Positions 37,501 to 50,318 of a stretch of DNA of 64,000 bases are shown piece by piece; within the stretch, counting starts at the first letter, position 1, and every line of letters begins with the position of its first letter. The notes beneath the pieces are model-generated. The model searched no databases. It was not told the origin of the DNA and saw only the letters and a program-made list of their open reading frames with translations. The position numbers and the translations under genes are program-made. This DNA is from Tyto alba. Taxonomy: Eukaryota; Chordata; Aves; Strigiformes; Tytonidae. The stretch is from assembly GCF_018691265.1 (NCBI RefSeq), contig NW_024881316.1:8120819-8184818 (forward strand), read 5' to 3'.

Positions 37501-39421
37501 ATCTATCTATAGCATTTTGGACAGATCTTCACACATGTTCTAGTCTATCTAAGCTGTACCTCACACAACGTGCTGACTTCTAGGACTTCTTTTCTGAGAT
37601 ATTTTAATTTCGCCCAGCACCACTGTGGAAGCTTAATGCAGGGTGCTGCTTCTTGTGCCAGACATCATCCCAGTTACATTCCGATTATTAATTTTGAAGG
37701 GATTAAGTTCCTTTCTAAATTTATATCTAAATTCCAAATGGAAAAGTAATTTAGATTTTTTTTTTCTTCTTTTATGTATTAAAAGTCCAAATTACTGCTG
37801 ATTGCAAATCTTTAAAACACCAGTCCTTAATAGCACAGTTACTGTTCACTATTGGAAATGTTGACTTCCATGCTTTTAAAACATATTGCCTGTATTTTTC
37901 ACTATTTTTAATGGAAGAAACGTACTTTTCTACTTTTGGAAATATAATTTTTGTTGTTCTCATTATCAACTTTATTACATTATCTGATGTCCTTAGGAGG
38001 GTTTCTTAGTATTTCCTAACCAACCACTAAGGTCTCAAGTATATGTGAATATTTGTCAGAGGTTTCATTCTTTTTCTGAGATTGGAGGGGTTTTTTTGAG
38101 TTTGTTGTTTTGGTTTTTTTTTTTTTTTTTTTTTTTTCCCCCTTTATCTGTTTTTAATTTAATTTAATTTAGTATAAAATTTTACTATGGTCATTCATGA
38201 CAGAAGAAAGGGCACATTTCAGATTTCTTTTACTCCTGATTGATTATTTCTATTTTTTTCATATGATATACTTATAACCCACTTTCTGTAGTTTTCAGTA
38301 AGCTGCTTTAATTAGTTTTAAAGCACATATTTCAGTACATTATCAACAACAAATCTTCTACTCCATCACTGTCGATTAGACTGAAAGAATTCAAGTGTAA
38401 ACCAACAATATGGTAATTTTGCAAAGCTCTGAATATTTCAGTTTCTTGGGAACTTCCCAAGAAAGAGAGGAATACTCTGTTTTTCATGCTAAAAATCAGG
38501 GCCCTGCAGTTCTTCGATTTTTTCACAGATTTTAGAGAGATCTGCCTAGGCTCCAGGCAATTGCTATTTATTGCAAATACTTCTAGTTAGTAAGTGATAA
38601 AGTTTAAGTGAAAGCTGCTTAAAGCCTTGTTGACATGTATGTGACTAGCTGGAAAATAAATGTGTTGTCTGTTTCTCTAAGAGTTTTCTGTAAAAATATT
38701 AGATCAAAGAATTTCATATTGCTGATTATAATCAAGATGAAATCTTGAACAACAAAAGTTTTAAAAGAGATAAAAGAATCAGAGAAAACAATATAAAGCA
38801 GCAATATGTATCTATCTTCTAGATGTAGAAGACCCACATTCTTTATTTACATATTTTAGGTAAATGTTTTACTGACTTACTACTTTAGATAACCTGGAGC
38901 TTTCCCTCTCCTACTAGTTTTAAGAATTCATGTGAGTTTAAAATAAATGTATATATGTTTCTTTAGGTATGTAAACTTTTCCGATGTATCCTATCAAAAG
39001 TTTCTGTCTTATCACTTGCTATAGCTGAACTTTAATCAGCACAATACCCATTTAAAACACAAGATTCATCTTTATGTGCTTTGGTTGATATTACATGTGC
39101 CAAACTTTATTAGAAATGTGTTGGAGCAGAGTGATAATAAATGGTGTCTCTCAAGAAAATGCAAATTTTATGTTGATGTCTGTTTTCTCCATTTTACTCA
39201 GTTGGAAGTCCTGGAAAGACACTAAGAATTATTTTCAAACATCAGTCTCCTTTTATATTGAAATAGCTGTTCTAACAATTTTTCTCTCAAAACTCAAGTT
39301 TCTGATCTGAGTGAAGAAGACAACCACCTTTTTCAAAAATTGTTTTATTAGCACAAAAAATTCTAGGCAACTTCATAAATCTTCAGACACTCCTGAGTTC
39401 ACCTGGTCCTGCTGGGCAAGT
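34563..39421. other. Non-coding unique sequence
   Basis: No gene is supported. It contains a 24-base T run at 38114-38137 and a short duplication of AAAACAGTTATG at about 36618-36645. Open frames at 36522-36785 (minus) and 38619-38837 (minus) show no family resemblance. Confidence 0.55.
38114..38137 (+). repeat. Poly-T tract, 24 bases
   Basis: An uninterrupted T run on the plus strand, followed by a C run and then a (TTTAA)n-like stretch at about 38154-38171. Confidence 0.95.
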
Positions 39422-39426
39422 CTGGT

Positions 39427-39540
39427 TGTATGGGTTTGAGTGAGTGGTGGGGTTTTTGGTAAACAGGAGACCCTGGAGGAGAGAAGGGGGAGTGAGCAGC
39501 TGTGTAGTGCTCGGTCCCCCTCTGAGCTCAATCTACAACA
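39427..39540 (+). mobile_element. Internally deleted avian ERV LTR remnant
   Basis: The element starts TGTATGGGTTTGAG and shares GAGTGAGTGGTGGGG with the leader of the LTR at 27587. It ends GAGCAGCTGTGTAGTGCTCG, then CTACAACA, matching the usual 3' terminus of related avian LTRs ('cagctgtgtggtgctt...accacaaca'). It is only 114 bp long, so most of the LTR body is gone while both ends survive. The flanks are CTGGT (39422-39426) and CTAGT (39541-39545), a 5-bp duplication with one mismatch. This indicates an old insertion that lost its middle. Confidence 0.65.
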
Positions 39541-39545
39541 CTAGT

Positions 39546-42500
39546 GAGTTCGTGTGAGCCATGGTTTTATCCTGACCTTCTGGTACATATCTGAAATCTT
39601 CCTTTCTTGTGGGATGGTTAGGCAGGGAAATCAGTATACTACGTGATCTCTAAATCAGTAGATGTTTGAAGGTGTTTTTGCAGCTCAGAGTAAGATTTCG
39701 TTCTGCATTATCTGAAGATTGGAGGATAGGTGACTATTATTATGGTTTACTGTCTAGAGAGAATATTTATTGAAAACTCCCAGTCAGAGACACTCTCAAC
39801 CTTATCTGAGAAATAGTAACAAAAAGCTGTCATCCATTCAGAGGGTTACAGTTAATTTTCCATGTAAATTCCACCTACATAATATCAGAGATTTTCTGTT
39901 TAAGGCATCTGGTGCTTTTTCTTATTTCTTACCCTATTTCTGTTTCGGAGTATTCCCTGTCTCATTCTAGGGACATTTTTAGGAGAAAACTTGAAATAAA
40001 ATTCAAGAATTCTTCAGATTTCTGCCACAGTCCTTCATATATATTTAGTAGAGAACTGGATATTTTTTGTCTGAAGACTTCACATGTAGAATGGACACGT
40101 GGCAATGAAGAAAAGTAGTGTTCTGTGCTCAGTTGTAAACACATATTGTATTTAATGAAGTCACCTACAAATCTTAAGCAAAGTAAGTGGAATGAAACTG
40201 AGTCTTAAGTATTTCAATTACTGAGAGGGCTGGAGGATAGGGGACTAAAGTAGATATATAGAGAGGAGATAGAGACATTTATAACAAATACAAAGTTTTG
40301 GCTTGCAGTACATTTGTTCACACAATATTAAAAGCAAATAGTAGAATTTAAAAACATATTTGGATGGTTTTATTAGAGGATAGAGGATATCTTAGATGTG
40401 TAATTCAATAAAACAATAGCATTACAAAATAAATGACGAAGTGAAAAAATATATTGCACTGAGTTACTGATATAAATTAATCTCTTTAGGTAGAAATCTT
40501 CTTAAAATCTTTGAGTTTAGGGAAAGAGGAAGCATACATCAGAAAAAAAATAAAATAGATTGTGATAAAAATGTGTACAATTTGCAGAAGATGACCCTAA
40601 CTCCAAATATTGCTAATGGTAAATCAAAGAGTGGAGGATGATCTTCTGTTCTTAGTATTCTGTACATTTAGTTACATAAGCATGAAATTCATGCCTGGGT
40701 AAAAATATCCTTTTGTAAGCTTCATATCCTTAATCCTTGTAGTGTAAAGATAAATGGGATCAAGCTAGATCCCAGATCTTCTGCTAGAATTCTTGAAAAA
40801 TGAGAAAAAAATCTTCATAATTCATAATGAATACATTTTAAAACTATAAAAAGTAGCACAAGATATTGAACATTAAAAAAACACAGTCATAACTGTTCCA
40901 GTGAAAATTTAGTTGCTGTGGCACAGATCACTATTATTTTGGTCTTTATTGTCCTCATATTGACATAAAAAAATCATTGTTTTATAAATGCAAGCTTTCT
41001 AATGGTTCAAATGGAACATTGACTCTTCTGAACACATAGAAGAGATGCTAATGTCCTTCAAGACTCACAAAACCCCGGCTGCAAAATCACCACGATGACA
41101 TTTCCTTATCCAGTGCGATTTATATGTGCTCTATATATAATTGAGTACTCTCCAGTACAAAGCGTGTTCTGTTTGCTTGCATGGGAACAGGGGATAGTAA
41201 TGGCCACTGGATGAGGAAGACAACTATATTCTATCTACTACCTTGTGTCAGGAGGAAATGCTCTTGGCCCTCTGTTATAATTAAGACACTCTACCGCTCT
41301 TCTCATCTCTTCCGTATGCAGTCAGCAGCTGTATCTGACCCTGCACTGCATCATCTTTTCTCAATCTAATGAAAAGTGTCTTGCAAAAAAATAAAGTGTT
41401 TGTTTACCTAGTTTCTCCACTAACAGAAAAATATTTATAGGGGAAAAGCTCTTGAAAATATAATTTTACAGAAGGTGACTGGGTTCATTCTGGATTAAAT
41501 GAGTCAGGGTGTCTTCCTAGCTGTTTATCCAGTGAAAGTGTGGATCAATCCTTTTCCATAAAATATGGGATTTTTTCCTTCATTTTCACCCATTTGCAAA
41601 ATTTTAATTGAGAATTCTTGAGGGATCAACACTTGGATGACAAAAAAGGACTAGTATACTGAGGCTGTTGCTTGCATAGTCTTCTGTTGTATTACAATAT
41701 ATCTTGAAATATCTTCAACTGACAGTCGAATTAGTATTTATCTTTATCAGGAAAGCACCATTTCTGTCACGTATCTAAAACCTACAGTGATCAGAGTCTT
41801 AAGGATAACAATAGAAATTGGAATGATAACATGCTGTTGAAATTCAGATTTTCACAAGACATATCTGATATCATAAGCACAGCTTCATAAGATACAGAGA
41901 GGGCATAAGGTTTAAGGTGTTTTGATTTGGACCTAAAGGTTCAAAAGCAAGTTACATCATAAATTTGTACTAAAGGAGTCTGTCTGTCCTTCTCAGTGCA
42001 CATGGGCATTACTTCATCAGAGTTAGGAATTCAAGGTGGCTGTCTGTGACACAGACTAAATCATCCCATTTTCTGCTGTTGGTCTCAGAAGTAGAACTTT
42101 TGTCATGCTGCCTGACGAAATGCCTGGCACGCTCTGATCTGAACAACAGGATGTTTCTGAGGCACGATTGCACTGTGTCAGGCAATCCATGCCTTGTGTT
42201 TAATGCAGACTCCAATATAAACATCAAGTCTTTAACAATATTGCATACTCCTCAAATAACAACCATAAAAACCACCACCACCTTTCACAGTGTATTAAAA
42301 TTGCATATTTGGAATGAAAGCATAGGTATGGATTTATGTCTCCCTGACTTGTGTTTTCTAAAATATAATACCTTGAATTATTTTATACTCATACTGAAGT
42401 ATAATGCAAGAAAAAACAAAACAGAATATACCTAAACAAAACCCCTACTTTAGAAAAAGTACATTAGAATCTATAAGAAACAAAATAATTTTCATGTAAG

Positions 42501-44235
42501 TTGCTTGTGTTTTATTACAAAATTTTGTGAATACTTTGTTCCAGGTAATGCAGGTAATGAGGCAAGCAAATGGCTTAATCAGTGACATTTGAAAATAATT
42601 CTACCATATCTTCTGGGAAGAAAATACTTTAACTTTTTTTTGTTATTAATAATGAGAAATAAAAAATATGCAGAAGCAACACAATTGATCTATAATATTT
42701 AATATAGTTTACTTAATTAAAAAAATTTAAATGCTGTCATTTTCCAAGATTGATCCACAGGACAAATCTCAATAAAACAAAACCCTCATATATTGAAAAA
42801 AATATAGCAACTTTGTCTTGCTTGAAAACAAAGTAGTTAATTCCTTAATATATTTTTCCCTACGTCTAGCAGAAATATAAAAAAGTTTGTGATCATTGAT
42901 CCATGATGCACACCTGAAAGGAGAATAATCCACCATTGGCCTGATTATCTTCAGGACATTCGTGTAACTGAATTAGGTATATTTGAATAAAGAAAAATTA
43001 TACTACAATCAAATGGTTTGAATTTTGACAAAATACTGTAATTTGTAACTACTACCCCTAGGACTAATTTTGGAGGATATTTCTGTAACTACAGAATTAA
43101 CAAAAAAAGAAAATGAATATTTGATTGAAGTTAATTGCTTACCTTATATATTGTATTATGCAGTAAAGTACACTACAGACAAATTCTTATTTGGCTTTAA
43201 AAGCTATGTAACAACAGTTTTCAATTATTTTATCCTCATCCACCAAAGCAATTTCAGAACTATGAGAAATATTTCCTTTTATCAGTGTTCAATTAAATGT
43301 TGAGGCATGTCTCCAAATTGATAATCATCTCATAGATTAAAAGTACTCTATGTTTTCTAGCAATATGAATTTTGTTTTATACACTAGGAAAATGTAATTT
43401 TGAAGGTGTTTAAGTATGGTGAAAATCTATCCACTGGCAAGTTCACTAGATTAAAAAAAAAAAATTCTTTGAATTATAAATGTTTATTATTTGAAATATT
43501 ATAGATATCTTCCTATTAAAGTATCAGCTAAGACTAAGTCTCAAATTAATTCCATATGCACATGAACTGATTTAAAAAAAAAAAGTTGGCATACATGAAA
43601 ACTGAAAAATTTTAAAACAACAGATGGAAGTATATGATAATATAATGATGCAAGTAAATAAAACAATAATAAGTAAGTGAGTAAAAAATATGGAATATGT
43701 TATCATATTTTTTTTCTCAACACCAAAAAGAAAACCATTTTCCCTGTGGTTTCTATGACACACAATGAAAGGTAATGAAATCTAGATTTATTTATTTCAG
43801 TTTCACATGTATAATACTTTCTAAATACTGTTTTTTTGCAGTTTAATTATTTTAAAAATAATATTTTAAAATAAAAATTCATGGACATTACTGAAGAAAG
43901 TCAGTGTTAGCAAGGAAAATTTGTAATTTAGCTTAAATGAAAATGTATGTGGATCAAAATAAGTTTTTCTTCATCATGAACCAAGAACACAAAATGATCA
44001 GCTAGCATAAAAGCCTTAATAGAAAACAAGTCATGTCATTGTAAAGCACAAAGGTAAAATGAAACGAGCTTCAGCAGGCAGAATAAGGGTATTGTATCAG
44101 ATATCAAACACAGATTCATATTACAGTTTCAGTGTAATTCAGTACGATAGCTGAATAAGTATCACTGAATTTTTAGGGAAAAACATCAATTTTAGTCATT
44201 CTAGTCATCATAGACAGATACTGCTGGCTCTGAAT
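39546..44235. other. Non-coding unique sequence
   Basis: No gene is supported. The frame at 42046-42435 (129 codons, plus) is overlapped by a minus frame (42009-42227). Its sequence is not recognised and it turns low-complexity (TTIKTTTTF) after about residue 70. The block at about 40990-41370 is less A+T-rich than its surroundings and lacks repeats. Confidence 0.5.
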
Positions 44236-44260
44236 AAAAAAAAAAAAAAAAATTTTTTTT
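44236..44260. repeat. Poly-A/poly-T junction
   Basis: Seventeen A are immediately followed by eight T. It can form a hairpin or mark a fusion of two homopolymers. Confidence 0.9.
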
Positions 44261-45703
44261 CATTTTTCAGGAATTCACTTTATTCCTAAATGTTTTCTTC
44301 TACACTCAAGTTCTTTCTGAGCTTTAGACAATCCCAAATAAAATGTTAAAATGAATGACAATCACAATAATGAAGATAAATTTCAGATTTACTAGGGAGA
44401 TTAAAGTGGCTTTTTGCCATCCCATTAACAATATCCAACACAGCCGGTACCCACAAAGCATGTAGTATACCCAGGATCACATAATTTCCCTTCATCTCTC
44501 ATTTTATTTTCGGTTTATTCCTGTATTATGGTTCTAAACTGGTATAAATGTTGACCTGCATCAAGTAACTGTTGATTGACTCATATAGTGAAAGGTTAAC
44601 CATGTTCTTTATCCAAACAATTATTTGGGGAGTGGGGGAAGGGGAGTTTCTTTAGAATAAAGTGTTATATCAAAACCACATTAAATATTAATGTGTGTGT
44701 GTTAATAATAAAGTATTAAATGAGGCTCAGAAATCATTGAAACAGTTCTGCATGGGACAAATATGAGGAATGCTGGAGCAGAATAGATATTTCATTAGTT
44801 CAGCTGAGTTCCATATTAGGGAAAAAACATCTATTCTACTCTCAGGGACGTTTAAAAAGAAACATTCCTTCAAAAGGGATCTCACATAATGGTGAGGAGA
44901 AGTGAATTTGTTTAAAAGTACCAAAAAGGAGATAGCTGAATACAAAGACTGACCAGCAGTATGCATACGCCACACTAGGAGCAGAAACTGGGAAAAGATG
45001 GACTGTTTGTAATTCATGAAATGGTGCTTACTATGGGTAAGGGCTCCAATTAAACCTTTGTGCTGTGACTGAGCTCAGGAGCAAAACTGTTTTCCAATGG
45101 TGTTTTTAATCATGACAGTAAATGAGTTTCTGTTCTGGTGTAAATTTGATGACGTACAGGTAATGAGTAAGCCCCACACTGTATCTGTAAGATACTTGAA
45201 ACTTCAAACACTTGGACATCTTCTGGACATGCAAGAAAGATGCACACAACTATGATGGAACTATGAGAGGATAAAATACGACAATCACTTTTTTTTTTTT
45301 TTTCATATTTGTGCAGTATATATATACGTATAAACACATAATTTTATGTGTGTGCATATATACATGTTCTGTCTTACATGCACATACAAATCCATACATG
45401 GTCTTGCTCACCTTCCATTCCTTTATCTTTACTGAGATGGTTAAGTTTTTTTATTACATAATAAGTTACTGTATGTTTTCAATTTAATTCTTCTGCCTGT
45501 ATTTCCATCCTGTCATTTTTAAGTGTAAATTCAGTGATTTTTTTAAAAGTTCACCACTGTGTCTTATAATTGCCTATGAATGTTAAACTGTTTGTTTACT
45601 GACACCCATCTCTCTTTTACTATTATCATAATGGCTTCCAAACGTTTATCAGACCTTTAAGAAATTGTGTTATCTATTTTCCATATTATAGAAGCAAAAA
45701 TGT

Positions 45704-45735
<32 letters not shown>

Positions 45736-48700
45736 TGATAAAGCAGCACAATAAGGAAATGACACTGAGGTTCTTCGATCAAACCCCACTAGATGTATGA
45801 GGTATTCTGTATATATGTGTATCAGGGATATGACGAGGCAAAATCTTCTTAGACTATTTACAAATGTAATTAGATTGTTAAAGAAAAATGAAGCTAAACT
45901 CTGCTAGAAAACAAAACTAAACAAAACAGAAAACCAAAACTGTGTGAAAATTCTCCTTCATAATGTATTTTTAACTATAGTTTAAGGTCTTCTACAGGTT
46001 TAATGTTTTTTAACATATTCAGAAACTAGATTTAATCTTATAATCCATTTATTTTTTAAGTGGTACAAATGGTATTAACCTGTGACAGGTTAAATCCTAA
46101 TTAAAGCGGAGCAAGAGGTTTATTTACAAACTTGTCTGATGAATTAGGTACTAGGCCGAACTACAACTCTTCTGAGGTGTGTTGTTTGTACTTCATGAAC
46201 AAAGATGGGTACAGTGTCACCCATGTTTTGGACCAAGTTGAAGAGTTTTAATGGTACCTATGCAGTGAACTGAGCTGAACTGGGAACAACATGGCAGGAC
46301 AAAGTAATGTTCCCAGGGGGACATAGTTAGCAGAAAGTGATATCATTGAACTCTACTTGACAGATTATTAAAATTCCTGCCCTACCCCCTGGCCTCCACT
46401 ACTCATAAGTGTATGTTAAATCAACCCCTCAAATGTTTTAAACCTCCTGAGTGACAAGGATAATTCAAAAAGACCTCAGAGGTAGGAAAAGAATAGGCTG
46501 AATTTGCAATTCTGGCTTGTATTACTCCTGAGATGAACAGAAGCCCAAGGGGCAGTTTAAATGTAAAGTGTGGTTTATGGCTTCTTTACTGATTTAGAGC
46601 AGGACAGAACAGCTGAAAGGAATAGTACAACTCAACTCAGTGACAGTAACATGCCTACTCCATTTATCTTCATCCTGTCCATGGGAGGAGGCAGGCAGCA
46701 GTTGGTGGAGCCACATAATGGTAGATTTATCTGTTGTGTTGCTGCTTCCTGTTAAGTGTTCTTCGGATGCCATCAACCTACCATGATAAATCCCTACCAT
46801 ATTGCATTATTTAGGTGGTTCTCACAGAACATCACTGTAATATTAGAGGAAATCAGTGCTGAAAGTGTTCTCAGTCCAACCTCAGCAATCCACCAACAAA
46901 ACAAAAAAATCCAATAAATTAACAAAAACTTAAACAAAGACTAAGACTCTGAACTTACTTCAATTTCATTTGAAAGATAAGTTTCTGCAGGATTTTAAAC
47001 TATCAATTATAGATTATCCTTTAGCTTCATGTTCACAATCCAGTAAAATGAGATGCTTAAATATTTTCCCTTACTGACCGGCAAATGTCACAATTAGAAG
47101 TTTGTGAATTCTGTTCAGCACCAGTTGGTTTTTTTTTGTTGTTTTTTTTTTTTTTTTCTTTTGCTGAGGAAATATTCATTATCCTCACTATGAATATTGT
47201 GCAATTATCCAAATATCATAAAAATTTAATCTGATAGGTATAAATTTCTTCCTCCCCTCAAAAAAGAGAGCTGGTCTAAAGAATACTCCTTCTTTTACAT
47301 TGGTAAAAATTAAGTATTTATAACTGGAGACAATATAGTTTTATTTCAAAACCAGTTTTTAAAGCATTCTTTGAGCAGGGGAAAAAAAAAAAAAAACAAG
47401 AAAAAAAAAAAAAAAGAAAGGTTTTCAGTAAAACTTGTACGTTCCTATTGAAAACTCAAAATGCCAAAAGGCACTTTGTTTTAAAACATGTTTTTAAAAT
47501 AAATAAATAAATAGATAAATCTCTGATTTTCCACTTAGTGACATCTGTAACTATGCTTTTATAGGAGGCAGTCTTTTTCCTTTAGGTACATAAGTGGCAA
47601 AGGCTGCAGAAAACCTAGCTTCTTATTGAATCTAGTTCCTCACTGCACACAAATGAACTTAGACCCTTTAATATGACAATAAAGGTAATGTACACTTCCA
47701 AATTTGGAAAACATACCTAGATATTTAACTCCTTCTGAAATTGACAGGAATTAGATGAGTACGTATCCTTCAGGACTTGCCATTTCAATCAATAATCCAG
47801 AGCATGCTGTCGCGTTTACAGTGATCCGGTCAGCAACTCAGATGTTCATGTTCTAAGGGTGCAAGTGGCCACTGAGTGCGAAGCTGCTATTCCCCGCTAC
47901 TTTACCTTGATGTTCATGCAGTCTCTTTTCCCCATTTCAGTTTAATCTGTAACAGCTATGGCAGTAATTACTCATACACACCTTTACCAGGGGAGTGAGA
48001 GAAAGAGCACTGAGTCTTTTGAAGTGAGTTGGAGAGCATTAAGCAGTCCCTTCTCCATAAGAGCAGTAACTAGTTAGAGTCTTTGAACCTATGAGCTGAA
48101 CAGAAATCAGTTATTTATGTTTTGTTCCAGTTTCTTTAGCCTTCTCACTTTAAAGAAAAACACTAATATATTTATTGAATTGCAGAGCATTAGGTCCAAA
48201 CCTTTTGCAACATGTACTCATGAAGAACTTCAAGAGATATTTTTAGTTTGACTTTGTAAGCATTAAAAAGAAAACAATTACAGCAGCTACCAGTTAAGAA
48301 GTAGAATCTGAGCCAAATAAAAATAAATTATTTAAAACTCCTGGTACATTCCTTCATTCAGCAAATATAAAACCTAACAAATTATATGGGTATGTCAATC
48401 AGAAATACATAGGGGGAGAGGGGAGTGGGGTGGGAAAGAGGCAAGAAGAGAGAGTTCTGCAGTATTTATTTTCTTCTGCAAATGTTTAACTTTAACAAAT
48501 AGGGGGTAAATCCTCTAACCTACAGTTTCATGTGAATATATTCTATTTACTTTTCTGTTAATTCCCTTTCTCATTCAACAAGAAATTAAAAATATAATCC
48601 TTTGCTAAGTTTATTGTGGAAAACCATATAGCATTGAAAAACAATAATAAATCAAAGATAAAGTTGTTAAAGGTGGGATTGGACCTCTGTGTTTCTCTTA

Positions 48701-50262
48701 ACTAGGCAGCTGAGAACGAAAAACACAACTGTCAAGATGTCTCCTGCTTTGTGTTACAAGAAACTTAATCCATTTACTCACTACTGTGATGTCCTGCTAG
48801 CAGGAAGCTATAACACAATAATTAAATGCTTCACTTCTTTATTTAAATGCTTACATTGCATCCCCAAAGAGAAGGGTGTCCAGTACAAATTGTTCTTGAG
48901 GAAATTACTTGTATTTTTAAGCTTTGGTTGTAAGAGAAATGTAGAGGTTGTTAGCAAATTAGTGGTTATGGTTACAGTAAATGGAAAACAGAGAAGCAAT
49001 TATGGCTACAAATTATTTCAAAAGTATTAGAAAAACAAGATGTGCTACTGTGTTACTAATGGCAACTGGATGAAACTAGAGCTGTAAACCTATAAGGCAA
49101 GACTAAAAAGCAAACAATTTAGCATCAAAGGAGGAAATTTTATAGGAAGACATAATATTTCCAGGTACCAATTGAAGATCATACACCGTGAACACCAGTT
49201 GGGTTTACACTCCATGAAAGCTGCTTGTCATGATTTGTGTTTTACATATTTCTAATCCTTAAATTTTAATTGTATTACATAATTGTGACATGGAAGATTA
49301 CTTTTATTTCATACCAGCATGCCTAAGTGATGTCAGTAAGCTTCAAGAAGAGTGTAAATGAAGGAAGACTGTCTTTGAGGAAACAATTTTTTTTTTTTTT
49401 TAATATAATTTATTTGCAGAACTTACTTTGATCACATGCTAGTTTGTTGTGCTCACATTTTCTAAATAGCTATTTAGTTTACATTATTTTTTTGTCTTGT
49501 ACCAACAGATTCATAAAGCTTGGGACAGGTTCCTTTAGCCAGAGAAAATTAAAGACTCCTCTAATGAGGGGTGTCTGACACTGGAGATAAAGAAGAGAAG
49601 AATGTACCAATCTTGCAGCAGAAAGTGCATCAACTGAAAATATTTACTCTTCCTATTAAAAATGAATTAACAAAAACAGGTGGCCTTTTAATTGAAGCCT
49701 TTATCACTCTTTGCTCAATTTAATTTAAATGCAAATTTGAAATCCTTTCTCTAAGCCAATAGAAAGTTGAAACTGAACATGAACACTGGTTTACTAATGA
49801 TGCAATTATGTGGCAAACCATTAGGTTTACTATGAGATACCACATATACTGGAAATACTAAGACAGACAGTGAGAGTCCTCTTCCTTGAGTATACCTTTG
49901 TAAGCTGTTAAACACATCATCAATACAACATACTTTGCCTGGGTTTAGTAAGATATTTATTTCAATTTAGCCTTAAGTATAGGACCCTGTATTTCCTTTG
50001 GGCTGTATATATCCCTCATCACATAGTGGGGGGACTTTACACCTAAAAGAGGCAAATCTTGTCATAGCTGTAAAACAGAGGATCATCTATACCCAGCTCT
50101 GACATTTCAGACTCTGCTGAATTTTCAGGTAGGAAATAGTAAGTCAAGAGCATAGAATGAAAACTGATGTCTTCAGCTGCTTGCTAAACATCAGAGATTT
50201 ATATACAGGTTGCCATCTCTTCTGAGTGATCTAATGGAAGTGATTTATGGATCCTTCTGGAA
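44261..50262. other. Non-coding unique sequence with several homopolymers
   Basis: T-rich runs occur at about 45290-45303, 45703-45737 (TTTTC units then T) and 47130-47158. A-rich runs occur at about 47381-47416. No gene is seen. The frame at 48689-49030 (113 codons) has no recognised relatives. The block at 47790-48020 is locally richer in CpG. Confidence 0.5.
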
Positions 50263-50318
50263 TCTTTCCTTTCCTTTTTCCTTTCCCTTCCTTTTTTTTT
50301 TTTTTTTTTTTTTTTTTA
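50263..50318 (+). repeat. Polypyrimidine tract with 26-base T run
   Basis: A (CCTTT)n-like pyrimidine stretch from about 50263 runs into an uninterrupted T run at 50292-50317. Confidence 0.9.

Noticed and set aside
42046..42435. 129-codon plus frame as a gene
   Set aside because: The sequence is not recognised, the second half is low-complexity, an opposing frame overlaps it, and no promoter or splice context is convincing.
48689..49030. 113-codon plus frame as a small gene
   Set aside because: The translation has no recognisable domain and an antisense frame overlaps. This length is expected by chance in 64 kb.
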